A stretch of 64,000 nucleotides of DNA from Odiellus spinosus (lineage: Eukaryota > Arthropoda > Arachnida > Opiliones > Phalangiidae), in NCBI GenBank assembly GCA_963920705.1, contig OY987230.1, positions 4,154,001-4,218,000 on the forward strand, written 5' to 3'. Positions 24,301 through 33,284 of this stretch are shown piece after piece; position 1 is the stretch's first letter, and each line of letters starts with the position of its first letter. The position numbers and the translations under genes were made by a program. The notes beneath the pieces were generated by a model, which saw only the letters and a list, made by a program, of their open reading frames with translations, did no database searches and was not told the origin of the DNA.

Positions 24301-25764
24301 TTCACATATGCCGAAGGTTAAACCTTTCGTCAATAAAATTAATTCACCTTTTGTTAGAGTTCGTTTTGATAAGTTTACTACATTATCCAATAATAAAAAC
24401 ACATAATGTAACACTGATTAGTAAAACATAAAACACATTAAAATCAAAGTTAATAAAAAATAAACCTAAAATAGACGATGCAAAAAAAGAGGGGTTATAT
24501 ATGAAATAGGATGTGAATGTAACAAAAAATACATAGGACAGACTAAAAGACAGCTAAAAACAAGACAAACCGAACATAAAAATTGTGTAAAAAAACAAGA
24601 CGAAAATACCGGATTAGCAAAGCATATCAAAATAAAAAACATAAAATAGACTGGAATTCAACAAGGGTTTTGTGTGAAGAAACAAACTGCATGGTACAGG
24701 AGATGTTTTAAGGAGCAGTGTATATTAGAGATAGAGGTAAATTAAATTTAGATATGGGTACTGTAAACATAGGGGGATGGGGAGGATTTCAATTGAAGGA
24801 TAGAAATATAAAAAATAGATAAGATAAGAGACCAAAGGTAATAATTATTGTAAAACAAATGTAGAACCGACAATTGAAACTTGTAAATGGCTGAAGAAGG
24901 ACCGCGGTCCGAAAGCTCCCGCATAAATTTTATTATGTTTTAAATAAAAACTTAAACTCCATGAAGTAGCAGGAACTCATTTTTATTGATTTAAATAAAT
25001 ATATATAAAGAAACTTGTTATGTAGAGAGACGGCTGCGGAGACATTGGAATTTGGAAATGAGTGGCCAGTCACTTAACGTAATCGGTGTACATGTGTACC
25101 TTTGACTGTACTAAAGCGATTACGAGTAATCTTTCAAATCCCTTCCTTTGACAATGCTAAATTGATTACGCCTAATCCGTAGTTGGTGTACAGGGATGGA
25201 AAACGTCAGAGGCTTCTTTTTCTCACCTCATCATCTCCCTCCTTAATGTGAAGATTACGGTATTAGGCCTAACAAGCGCTCTACCAGTAAGAGAGTTAAG
25301 TGACGCGGGGTTTTCTTAGTATTTGGCCATTTGTTATCTCATTGTAAAATAAATAACTTTCGGATCAAATTTTAACCAAAAAGTTTGAAACTACCTCTTT
25401 TAAGATACGAAGAGACAAGAACAGCAACGGTCATCTATCAGTCTCGAGCGGGGACGAGAGGGTCATGGATTTGTTAAAACATTTGCGCAATCGATTTCAA
25501 AGCATTGAAGCCCGCAACACTACGGCTAAGGAAAGTCTAACGGAAGAAGACCCCGCAGTAGGACACGAATCACCATCTCAAGATGTCCAGTTAAACGGAA
25601 GTTTATCGACAATAGACACTTTGCGTTTGTCCCCCCAACCAAGCCCCCTTGATTTTAAAAGAGAAAAGAGTCCCGCGGAAGTCAAACATAAACCAGATTC
25701 CCCCAGGGAATTTGTTAAAGAAGTCATTTGTCAAAATAATCATTTGTGGTGGCGGCCCTGGTGA
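11451..25764 (+). CDS. HES: HES / Hairy-E(spl) family bHLH-Orange transcriptional repressor, five coding exons
   Basis: Coding exons are 11451-11492, 15619-15720, 16669-16846, 19070-19326 and 25405-25764. All have GT-AG borders and phases 0, 0, 1, 0 that close exactly, giving 312 aa. Exons 2-3 encode the bHLH: basic region KPLMERRRRARIN with the family's proline, then helix 2 RLEKADILEMTV. Exon 4 carries the Orange domain (FQEGYKLCMLEVAKFV, about aa 126-141). Exon 5 ends in WRPW-stop (aa 309-312), the Groucho-recruiting tetrapeptide. Known family role: DNA-bound repressors downstream of Notch and in segmentation and neurogenesis. VTKPL and TRLEKAD favour E(spl)-like over Hairy/Deadpan, but this is not settled. 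The loop is about 7 residues longer than in fly E(spl) proteins. Introns are 4.1, 0.9, 2.2 and 6.1 kb, all repeat-filled. The first ATG of exon 1 was used. A 5' UTR exon is not placed. Confidence 0.94.
12357..12388. repeat. Poly(A) tract
   Basis: A run of about 31 A residues in HES intron 1. Similar runs occur at about 28329-28359 and 29430-29466. They could be tails of old retroposons or slippage-prone microsatellites. No adjoining element is recognised. Confidence 0.7.
13205..14346. mobile_element. Foldback / inverted-repeat element in HES intron 1
   Basis: The ends are inverted copies containing GAAACCCTCCTTTGAAGTCT (left 13217-13236, right near 14314-14333). A second inverted match further in (GGAAGATTAAAG..GAGGAACGGCCAC, about 13368-13393 against 14134-14160) shows arms of about 200 bp, diverged and partly interrupted. 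The centre has no transposase. It is a non-autonomous DNA element by structure. The target duplication was not resolved. Confidence 0.6.
14440..14500 (+). repeat. Terminal fragment of the GTCGGGGAGGT family
   Basis: Contains AGTCGGGGAGGTAATATT followed by TTTTCCAACTG, like the end of copy B at 6049-6080. The rest of 14347-15618 (HES intron 1) holds nothing I recognise. Confidence 0.45.
15983..16402. mobile_element. Small inverted-repeat element with CCTATAA microrepeats in HES intron 2
   Basis: It starts CAGGGCTCCCAG and ends CTGGGAGCCCAG, a 12-bp inverted repeat with one mismatch. The inside of both ends is built of ACCTATAATACCTATAA-type repeats. The short CAGGG-like end resembles hAT-type MITEs, but I could not find a convincing 8-bp target duplication. 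Confidence 0.55.
17180..18665. mobile_element. Foldback element in HES intron 3
   Basis: The arms are about 300 bp: 17361-17660 is matched in reverse complement by about 18655-18350. Shared blocks include TTAAAGGTCTCT, AATCACGCTCAAAA, AGTTGACCCCTGAATTTTTT and AGAAAGGCGAGT. The sequence before the left arm and the central part recur at 29385-30175, so the element is a dispersed family. No transposase is seen. A 97-codon frame at 17271-17564 lies inside the left arm and is not a gene. Confidence 0.75.
19590..19837. mobile_element. Hairpin MITE in HES intron 4
   Basis: The arms are about 60 bp and nearly perfect. The left arm (about 19593-19652) runs from ATACGAAATTTACGAGC to TAGGATTTTCACAC. 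The right arm (about 19778-19834) is its reverse complement. About 125 bp of unique sequence separates them. The high arm identity suggests a fairly recent insertion. Confidence 0.7.
19838..20522. mobile_element. Non-autonomous inverted-repeat transposon in HES intron 4
   Basis: It starts CAGACTATAGGATTTTGGC and ends with the complementary CTATAGTCTG. The inverted match continues inward (TGCTGAAAA, ACAACTTTTG, GTTGTACAACTTCG) for about 80 bp. It abuts the hairpin MITE directly. No open frame. The superfamily is not assigned because no clear target duplication is visible. Confidence 0.65.
20640..21900. repeat. Direct repeat with TTAGG motifs and CATTCGACCGACAT minisatellites
   Basis: Two direct copies of about 240 bp lie at 20740-20985 and 21370-21605. 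They share blocks such as TTTATAAA, AGTGCTCATTT and CCCGGGAATTT. Each is preceded by a short TTAGG-type run and followed by 18-19-bp repeats of the type CCATTCGACCGACAT (about 21057-21150 and 21710-21790). The arrangement suggests one tandemly duplicated module. No gene is recognised. Confidence 0.6.
22371..22404 (-). ncRNA. Hammerhead-ribozyme-like motif in the Penelope 3' region (main copy)
   Basis: The same CTGAAGA / GGACCGCGGTCC / GAAA arrangement as the + strand copy, with an identical core. The palindrome and both flanking boxes survive in both copies. Confidence 0.5.
22473..24305 (-). CDS. Penelope-like reverse transcriptase with GIY-YIG endonuclease
   Basis: The open frame is about 610 codons. 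The N-terminal part has the family's ADKGGKIVVLDSKDY stretch. Reverse transcriptase motifs follow: SLDVINLYGSIP, then GLAMGNPLSAPIANLVMEHIE-like sequence, then the catalytic FMDD in WKRFMDDVFLI. Near the C-terminus GVIYEIGC..KKYIGQT..QLKTRQTEH is a GIY-YIG nuclease, with Cys residues before the YIG half. RT plus GIY-YIG is diagnostic of endonuclease-bearing Penelope-like elements, which nick and prime at the target. The frame begins without a clear ATG and is somewhat short for the family, so the start of the protein is uncertain. It is probably not active as it stands. Confidence 0.93.
   Translation of the reverse strand: MNLLEVCAQTEDQLRRLEINDQTKQDIRNLVKNNYSKTSKVINLNKNEKHALKMLKNDKSIKIVQADKGGKIVVLDSKDYSSKMLKILHSEGYTKLKSDPTDKIDKKVHNIINDAIINKEIEKDKKFRYFPPIIKVPHIYGLVKIHKKDNPLRIIVSSINCPTYTCAKQLVEIISPLVGNNDCSIKNSQEFVTDIKKLVLDADQEICSLDVINLYGSIPIPLALKILKTKLKSDKTLGNRTTLSLETILKLTEISLTETYFLFEDNYYSQTKGLAMGNPLSAPIANLVMEHIEGSILKKIIIKPNIKLWKRFMDDVFLIKNKTLTVAKLLEIVNKTSKDIQFTYEGENDKCLPFLDVLVKHDNKVITCTMYQKPTHARSFLKFRSSHSEKIKLGIIKSFKNRIECLSDEPNKDKNIFKQQFRNSGYPNHIVNQIFNSQNVKNNIPKEKPEHVITLPYIKGITEKTIRQLITHNVTLISKTSNTLKSKLIKNKPKIDDAKKRGVIYEIGCECNKKYIGQTKRQLKTRQTEHKNCVKKQDENTGLAMHIKIKKHKIDWNSTRVLCEETNWYRRCFKEAVYIRDRGKLNLDMGTVNIGGWGGFQLKDRNIKNR
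24403..25000 (+). mobile_element. Inverted partial copy of the Penelope-like element
   Basis: The reverse complement of 22892-22296, with modest divergence. It includes the GIY-YIG region (encoding IGCECNKKYIGQTKRQ on +) and the 3' untranslated end. It is placed immediately upstream of the main copy's 5' end, in opposite orientation. Confidence 0.9.
24891..24925 (+). ncRNA. Hammerhead-ribozyme-like motif in the Penelope 3' region (copy 2)
   Basis: The sequence shows CTGAAGA (fits the conserved CUGANGA box), one A, the self-complementary stem GGACCGCGGTCC, GAAA, a short GC-TCCC-GC hairpin, and ATA. Hammerhead motifs are known in the terminal repeats of Penelope-like elements. Stem I is not obvious and stem III is minimal, so activity is uncertain. 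Confidence 0.5.
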
Positions 25765-26628
25765 ATATTGTAGTTCAATTCGCCTTTGTATAGTTTTAAA
25801 TACATTCAAGGCTTTAGTTGACATTATGGAGAAGGTAAGGCGGTTGATATAAAATGTTAAACCTACTAGGGATAAAAGGAGTCTTTGCTATTTTTTCTCT
25901 GGAACAAAGTTCAACTTGTTGCTCCGGAAACCATAAGCCAATTAATCCTTCGTAGGCCTGTTCAATACTCATTACGTATCATCTTATCGTCGCTGAACTT
26001 TTCTTTGGCGTGGTTAAGTGCCCTAAAGAGTATTTGAAACCATTTCTAAGAGTACGAGTCTCGACCATAGGTGAGATTTTTGTTTACAGAGAAAAAACAT
26101 CAACAGGCAGAGCAAAATTATTTTAAATATTTTGAGTGATCTATACGCTTCCCTTGGGTGAAAATGGAAACTAGCAATATTAGACCGAACTTCGATTGGT
26201 CCGAAGACGCCTCATTTTGTCCTTAATAGTTGGGGAGAGAAAATTTTAACTATACAAAAAAAGAGTGTTGCGCACCCTTAGATATTATTCTTTGCTTGGT
26301 TCAGGTCAAACTAGTAAAGTGAAAGAATTAGAGAAAGATCAATTTAATATTTTTAAAATTATAGTTAATTTATTATTATTATGATTAACATTTTAACAAA
26401 TCGTTAAAGGAATTTTAATGTTAAAATGGTTCAATTAAATAACTTTATAATTAATAATAAAGTTATTTAAATCAACAAATTCAACATTAAATTTATTTGT
26501 TTAATTTGTTTCTGTAGTCAACTTAAATGAATTTTTTCGAAATGTTTTAACCAGTATAAAGTCTTTGGAGTAGGAGACTAAAACCACTAACTACCATTTT
26601 AAGAATAATCAACTGCTCTTTCTATAAC
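25765..26628. other. HES 3' region, non-coding
   Basis: This follows the WRPW stop codon and should contain the 3' UTR. No clear polyadenylation signal or other gene is recognised. Confidence 0.4.
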
Positions 26629-26815
26629 TAGAGATCGGGGTTTGGACAAGAAAATTTCTGATTATTTTATCTTTATTCATAACTTAAAATTTTTCGAAAA
26701 AAGTCTATGATAAATCCAATGTAATCGCGATTAATTTTCCGATTATTTTTTTATGATTAACTGATTAACTGATTAACTGATAGTTGTGGATTATTTGTCC
26801 AAACCCCGATCTCTA
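26629..26815. mobile_element. hAT-type MITE with perfect 8-bp target duplication
   Basis: The inverted ends are TAGAGATCGGGGTTTGG and its complement, continuing as GACAA/TTGTC. The element is 187 bp. TCTATAAC flanks it exactly on both sides (26621-26628 and 26816-26823). An 8-bp duplication with short TAG/CAG-type ends is the hAT signature. It encodes nothing. Confidence 0.85.
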
Positions 26816-26823
26816 TCTATAAC

Positions 26824-28060
26824 AATTAATTTCTGCCCTTTTACTGGTTTGACTTGAAACAAGGAAAGAACATTTTTTAAGGGTGTGAAACAAACTCTTT
26901 TTTTGGATAATTTCTGTCCCTTTTGAGAAACAAATATACACTTCAATGCTTATAAATTAATGGTACATAAATAATAGTGTGTTAATTTTATACTTTAGAT
27001 TTTTCGTATTTAAGAAGCTAGTACATAATCTCGAACGTTTTAGGCCGAGATTTCGAGAAAAAGACCATTCTAGATTGTGCACTGTCGATATTGGGTCTAT
27101 TTGAGATTATGTATGCACCAAGATTAATAATTTCATAATGAGATTGTATCCCATCGAGATTAGGTCAAATCGATATTGTGTTCTTTCGTTCATTCAAGAT
27201 TCTGTCCTTTCGGATTATGTTCCGAGATTTGGCATTCTAAGATATTGTAAGGGATAACAAAGATTCAAAGACCAGATTCAAAATCAAATTTTTGGTCGCG
27301 ACTATGATCAGAAATCATCAATTTATTTAAATTCAAATGACACTTAGGCCAATCATATTCCATAACTAAATCGTAAAACAATAGCCCTTTATCTAGGATT
27401 TAGGGCGAATTGAATACTTTATAATAGTCAAAATTAATGGACCGAAGAGTACTACTCGAGTAAAATAACCCAGAGAGTGAAAATTTCCGTCACCGATAAA
27501 AACAACAAAAAATATTCCTGATCTTTCTACTGTTGAAAAATTAAATCTTTGATTAAATAAGATAAGCTACGCGTTTATTTTAATAATTTTGTAACCCTTT
27601 CATGTCACCTTTCTCTCTGTTACTTCATATACCTTAACATTCTTTCGTTATTTAAATCTTTGTTTAACCATAAGAAGCGCTACCAAACTACCTCCGGTCG
27701 GACTCCAATAATATGATGATTTCAGTTATCACTCGTACGAAAAGAGCCCCGGGTATATGTGAAATTCGAGGCCAGCAAAGATATAAGCTCATTTTAATTT
27801 CCATAAATTTTCTTGCCGCTTTGTTTTGTAACGTAAGAGAGCTAAGTAAAATAGTATGAAAAATTTCAATATGCCATCTATCGCCGAACTTAAATATACT
27901 CGTGTGTTAAATTCAATTGTTATTTAAGCCTGCTTTTGTCCCTATGAGATTTAATATAAGCCTTATCTTTCCTCATTTGCAAACATGCCTTGAACTTAAA
28001 AAGTATATCCCTTTTTGATACAATTAAATCCAAAACGCTCAAAGTACTTGGTAATTGATA
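26824..28060. other. Non-coding stretch with a decayed repeat
   Basis: About 27000-27260 has loosely repeated CGAGATT and ATTCTGTCC motifs. 27530-27690 is an inverted relative of the 4.6-5.0 kb direct repeat. No gene is seen. Confidence 0.4.
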
Positions 28061-28800
28061 AATGAGATTGAAATAGAATTTGAAAGCGAATAAAATTGAA
28101 ATGGCTCCGTCTAAACCGATTAAAAATAACTAGTTTTACTTAAAGCTTAATCGATAAAAAAGGTTAAACTCATAGATTTATGAAGATGATCAAATATTTC
28201 AGTTCTAAGATAATTGTAGCTTAATTCATAGACAAATATTTGAAACTGAAATATACGTGAAACTCAATTGATAGATGAAATTTTTTAAATTATGAACGAA
28301 AGAAGGTGACAAATATTTCAAGTTCAATTGAAAAAAAAAAAAAAAAAAAAAAAAAAAACAGAATGATTGTATGTTAATTGATAGACAAATATTTAACAAA
28401 CACCCAGGAAAGCATCAATACGACAGATCGAAAATATTTCAAATCAATATTTGATAATGCTCAAATTATTAAACATTATTTCAAATCAAAAAATTATGAA
28501 ATTAAATTGATAAAGAAATATTTGAATTCAAAAATTTATGAAGAGCATATTCATAAAAATATTCCCAATTTCCAAAATTATGAAGCTCAACTGATAGAAA
28601 AATATTTCAAAATTTAAAAAGTTATACAGCTCAAATGATCGTAAAATATTTCAAATAAAAATTTTTACAGCTCAAATGATAGTAAAATATTTCAAATCAA
28701 AAATAAAAGCTCAATTGAGAATATTTAAATTACAAAAGTAAAGCACAATTGACAAAATTTAAAATCATAATTGAGTGAAGCAAAATATCAAAATAACGAG
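28060..28800. repeat. Degenerate minisatellite, AAATATTTCAAAT units
   Basis: Roughly fifteen imperfect units of about 40 bp combine AATATTTCAAATC, AAAATTATGAA and GCTCAATTGATAG. It includes a 30-nt poly(A). A 79-codon frame at 28378-28617 is part of this array. Confidence 0.55.
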
Positions 28801-29384
28801 TTATAATCAAAATACTACACACCGTTTAAAGTATTAAGCGGAACTTTAAAAATAATGGTTAAGGGTTATTAATGTAAATAAACCATTCAGTATGTATATC
28901 GTTAAATTTAAATACTACTACAATTTAATTTTAAAATTAAAATAAGATTAAATTTCAAATGGCTTATTAAATTTCTCAAATTATATTTATGACTGTGGTC
29001 TTTAAATATAATATCGTTTCCGCCACCTTCCGGTTATAATGTATTCGTAATTTTCAAGTGTTATTTTTATACAATAAAATGTTATTTTTGATAAATGTGG
29101 CGTCTTTTTTTTTATAAAAATAGCCTAGAGTTGGACCTTGACAATTTCCGGAAAAAGATGAAAATTGGCATATGCATAGTTTTTAAGGAGAAAGAATTTA
29201 CTAAATGTCCCAGAGCCTAGAACACACTCGTTGACCACCATCTTCGAAAATGGTTCTATTTAAAAATATATCTATCGAGGTTATTTATAGAGAAAATATA
29301 CTATATTTAGTTATTGCTGCCATTTTGTAAAATGGCGAACTATTATTTCCGTTTTTAACAAATTTCCGAACGAAAAATTGTACA

Positions 29385-29431
29385 AAGGGCCAGCCGGATA
29401 AGATAGTGAAAATTGCCTTTGAACGAATCGG

Positions 29432-29469
<38 letters not shown>

Positions 29470-30175
29470 GTCCCATAATGAGCATGACTAATGGTGGTCA
29501 TCTGCAAAATTTCAGCTCAAAAGATGCACACATAACCTCAAAAACACATTTTATGTGTATTTTCGTTTTTTGGCGATATCTTGGCCAAATTTTCACCAAA
29601 TCGAATACACTTTTTTTTTAAATTAAAGGTTTCTGGAAGCGCTACAAGGTGGTATTTTTTATAAAAAATTCACGCTCAAAATTTGGTGGAACAATGTCAA
29701 AAAAAATAAAAACTGCATTTTCGGTCATATTTTAAATAAGGGACGGTCATACGTATTTATCATTTATTTATAAGAAGGCGGGTTTTCACGCCCCAAAATT
29801 TTTCATCACGCGCGCCACTTACCTTATTAATACCTTACTAAAGTGATTAATTTTATTATTTTAAAAAAATTGGATTAAATTATCGAAATTAAAAATGTAC
29901 TCAATAAAGATCATATATTCAGAACTCAAGGCGCCAATAGCCATGTCGTAACTTCACAGGGCGCGACTTATCTAATTTAATCATATGATGTAGAAAGAAA
30001 TCACAAACGTAAGCTTATTGTACAAGAATAACGTATGTTGGTATTGAAATGGTATTTGGTTGGATAATAACTATTAAAAAATATTATTTTAAAATGATCA
30101 TTTTTAAAAGTTAACAACTTTTTGAATTTATTTTTAACACGTACTATACTACGAATGTTGACATATAAAAATATA
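29385..30175 (+). mobile_element. Second copy of the HES-intron-3 foldback family
   Basis: It shares with 17180-18200 the blocks GGATAAGATAGTGAAAAT, GGCGATATCTTGGC, TTCACGCTCAAAA and AAGGCGGGTTTTCACG. It then runs through a block with AATAAATTCAAAAAGTTG (here in reverse complement) up to the edge of the gypsy fossil. It contains a 36-nt poly(A) at 29431-29466. Confidence 0.6.
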
Positions 30176-30894
30176 TAGCGTAAAAAATGTACATTTCGTT
30201 GGTTTTGCTTTCTTTGTTGACCACAACCATGGAATGAACCCACTCTGTTGGTTCAGTGACTGGCTCGATTACTCCGGTCTCTTCCATTCGTGTTAGTTCG
30301 TCTTTCACAGCTTGGCGTATAGTTGGATTGGGATACGACGTGCGGCGCATATTGAAGGTTTCGCAGATGGTTTTAGACGTAGATCGTGTCTTCCTGGTAG
30401 TTTACCAATTTTGTTGAAGACACCTTTATATGATTGGATTATTTCCTGTGGACTTCAGGCTAGTGGGTTTAGTTCTTTCCGTGTTGATGACTTGACTCCT
30501 CTTGGCATCAATGCTGGTTGTTGTGTATTTGAACCTTTTTGTTGCGTTGTTGTTGTTCTTGGGAATCGGCAGGCGAGAAATTAGTTTCAGTCCGACGGAT
30601 AGCTTTCCGCTGAGTATTGGCTTAGCGTAGTTTGATGTCACGTAGAACAACGTATATACTGTATACCATTCCGTGGACCGTGACTGCATGCCCGGAATAA
30701 GCTCGGATGCAATGTTGAGGCTTCAATAGTGGTGGAAGTGCGGGAAGTTTCTGATATAGGTCCAATGGGATTGGGATCACGTTGACTTGTGATCCTGTAT
30801 CTATCTTAAAAGTTATGTCGAGGTTGGCTACTTGCAGTGTCGCTTCCCATGATAAGTCTTCTATTGCTTGTGAGCCTTCGTCTGGTTTAGCCAA
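30150..30894 (-). mobile_element. Ty3/gypsy LTR retrotransposon fossil (protease to start of RT)
   Basis: On the minus strand, the segment near 30622-30894 encodes a retroviral-type aspartic protease region with the DTGS active-site motif. The segment near 30160-30350 encodes the opening of a Ty3/gypsy reverse transcriptase (EETGVIEP and WVHSMVVVNK). It is a short, broken internal fragment with several interruptions. No LTRs, integrase or gag were found. It abuts a copy of the foldback family at 30175, which may have inserted into it. It looks old. Confidence 0.85.
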
Positions 30895-33280
30895 ATAGAG
30901 CGTGAGGTAGCGTAATTGAAGTGGTGCGAATGGAGTGTTGTATTCTTCGTGGTGTGTGTATGAGTCTTCCGTCCAACCTTAAAAATGACTCGGGTAAATA
31001 GATTATATAAAAATGATTAATAAAATAAACTTGGGGATTAACCCTTAAAACCACTATGGGCCAAATAAATAATATCAACAATAATCTAATCAAATAACTA
31101 ATAATAAAATAATAAAGATAATAAACCAGGGTGCACTCATGTATAATAAATTAAGTATTTGAAGGCTGGCAACCCTGATAGAAAGAAAAGAGAACTCACG
31201 AATTTAACAGGAGAGTTAGAAAAAGCGCGCGAAATACTATTTCGCGCACAAAACGCGCACAGGCATTCAAACTGAAGGCGCGCTAATCGCTACTATCATT
31301 AATAGAGGGAATCATGTGAAACGTCACGGAGGCACCATCCCGCGACCAAGATAATTTTCACGACTTGTCCGAAACTTACTCGGGTCCAAACTTAAAATCG
31401 TTTTTTCAAGACGAACTTTAAAAAAGAATAGATTTTTTGGGTATTCGCCCCCCCCCCCACCCGGAGTAAAGCTTGTTAAAAGCTTGACTTCTGGGAAGCT
31501 ATCCCTTGATGAATTTCAAAAGATAGCGTCCCCGGTGTAAATTATTTAAAAATGTGTCCCTAGCGTGCGTGGCACAATGGACTTCGCGAATGAGAGCTAC
31601 ATGCAAAGGATCAGGAGATTCCAACCTTCGGGTATCAAGCCGCTGTATACGCGGGACATGGCAACTAAAAGGAATAGACAGAATTTTCCTAAAACTAAAT
31701 ACACATGGGATCGTTTTAAAAATCGAAGCCTCATGTACAAGAAAAACTGTTACACAGTTACACTCTCTGTAAAATACTCAACCAAACTCGGTAATATCTG
31801 AAACTTTCAGTTTTGGTGGAATTGTGATATTAAAATCCACTTTTCCAAAAGGCACAGTTGCCAAGATATTTGCGGGATTAAATAAACCATAAAACTTCTA
31901 GAAATTATCAATAAATTCTGATACTATTAATATAGTTAAAGGAAGACTATTAGCTGAAAATTTCACACCGAAATTAATTTTTACCCTGATTCCTTGTATT
32001 TAAATATAACCTCCTGAATTTTTTGACAATTTTTAAAAAATTATTTCGGCTAGCATTCATTTTTTAAAACTTCGTTAGGCTTAGCTGTGGGAGCTGATTT
32101 TTAAACTGTGGCCAAGAGGCCAATTAGAGCGCTTCTAAAGAGTGTCTAAGAATAGTAAGCAACGGTAAGCCAGGTTTAACATTACATATCACTACGCGTT
32201 AGGTATTACACCATTGCTTATACTAGCCTAAACCATAGCGTCCTCGATCACGCGCTTCGGCGGCGGTCGCGCTAATTTTCAAATCTCGTGAAAAATACAA
32301 CTTCAAATTACGCGGGAGATTCAGACAAGGCTTAGGTTTTCAATGGGAAAATTGAATCCGACTCAATTTCCCCGTCTTAAAATTACCCGCGTTTAAAAAT
32401 AAAAAGAATGTGAACGAGCTAACAGGTAACACATTATGAAAGTGATCTCAAAATTAATGAACAGAGCTCGTCTTCGTAAAGATCAGGTAAAACATAATAT
32501 TTATTGTCGCTAAAATGACTTAACCCTTATATTCGGTGAAACGCTCGACTAGACTATATCACAATTACGTAAAAGCTCGTGAGAGTCGCCGTCTTTTTTA
32601 CGTCCGCTGATTGGTCTCTTGGCAACAGTGAGAAATTCAAACACATGTTTACGATATAAAACTTTAAAAAATATTTTCTTATAGAATTTCTTCGTCAAAA
32701 ATTATGAAAAAAATCAGGGGGGCATAGTTTTTCATGAGGAATCAGATAAAAATACTTCATTTCAGCTAATAGTATCCCTTTAACTTAAATACTTTATCCT
32801 ACTTCTTTCGTGATACAAAACGAAATGAACCGTCAAAGTAAACCAAACGAATAATAAATGCTTGTTTAAAAAAAGATCAGAATCAGGGTCCATTAACTTG
32901 GGTTGGCACAGGAGAAGTAGAAAAATCTTATTTCTTCAGCACCAAACAGTCAAATACCCAAAATTATTTACCCATCATAAATATTGATTAAAAATATTCA
33001 ACTCACACTTTACTCATTTTCTTTATTTATTTTCTTGTATTGAAAACAATTCGTAGAATGCTATGTACTCTCTTACGAAGCCACAAACCCATGTATCTCT
33101 AATCATTGCCTTGGTTAAGATATATTATAGATAAGAGGGAATACAATCTAGGGTGGTGGCGGGTAATTCCGTTCTAAGCTAATGCCGTCCGCTTTGGTTT
33201 AAAAATGTATATCTTTAATTTGGGTTGCTCAAATTAAACGAAAAAGGACTTATTTTAAACACTGATAAACACCCCGTCAG
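30895..33280. other. Non-coding stretch, nothing recognised
   Basis: The short frames at 31554-31801 and elsewhere show no known domain. A stretch near 33090-33185 has a diverged inverted relative near 36390-36550 (GGGTAATTCCGTT and CAATCTAG boxes), indicating an old repeat pair. No gene is supported. Confidence 0.4.
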
Positions 33281-33284
33281 AAAA

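Larger units (their letters stand above)
22296..25000 (-). mobile_element. Penelope-like retroelement with an inverted partial copy, in HES intron 4
   Basis: The main copy runs on the minus strand with its 3' end near 22296. A second copy of the last ~570 bp lies inverted at about 24403-25000, so the whole insertion is bounded by inverted repeats. Partial copies placed head-to-head at the 5' end are a known habit of Penelope elements. Both copies carry the GGACCGCGGTCC palindrome and a terminal block with ACTCCATGAAGTAGCAGGAA. It sits antisense to HES within an intron. Confidence 0.92.

Noticed and set aside
25040-25300. CAGGGATGG and complementary-looking motifs suggesting another hAT-type end next to the last HES exon
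   Set aside because: No matching inverted end or target duplication could be found.
29285-29621. Frames containing poly-Phe or poly-Lys
   Set aside because: They read through a 36-nt poly(A) tract within a repeat.
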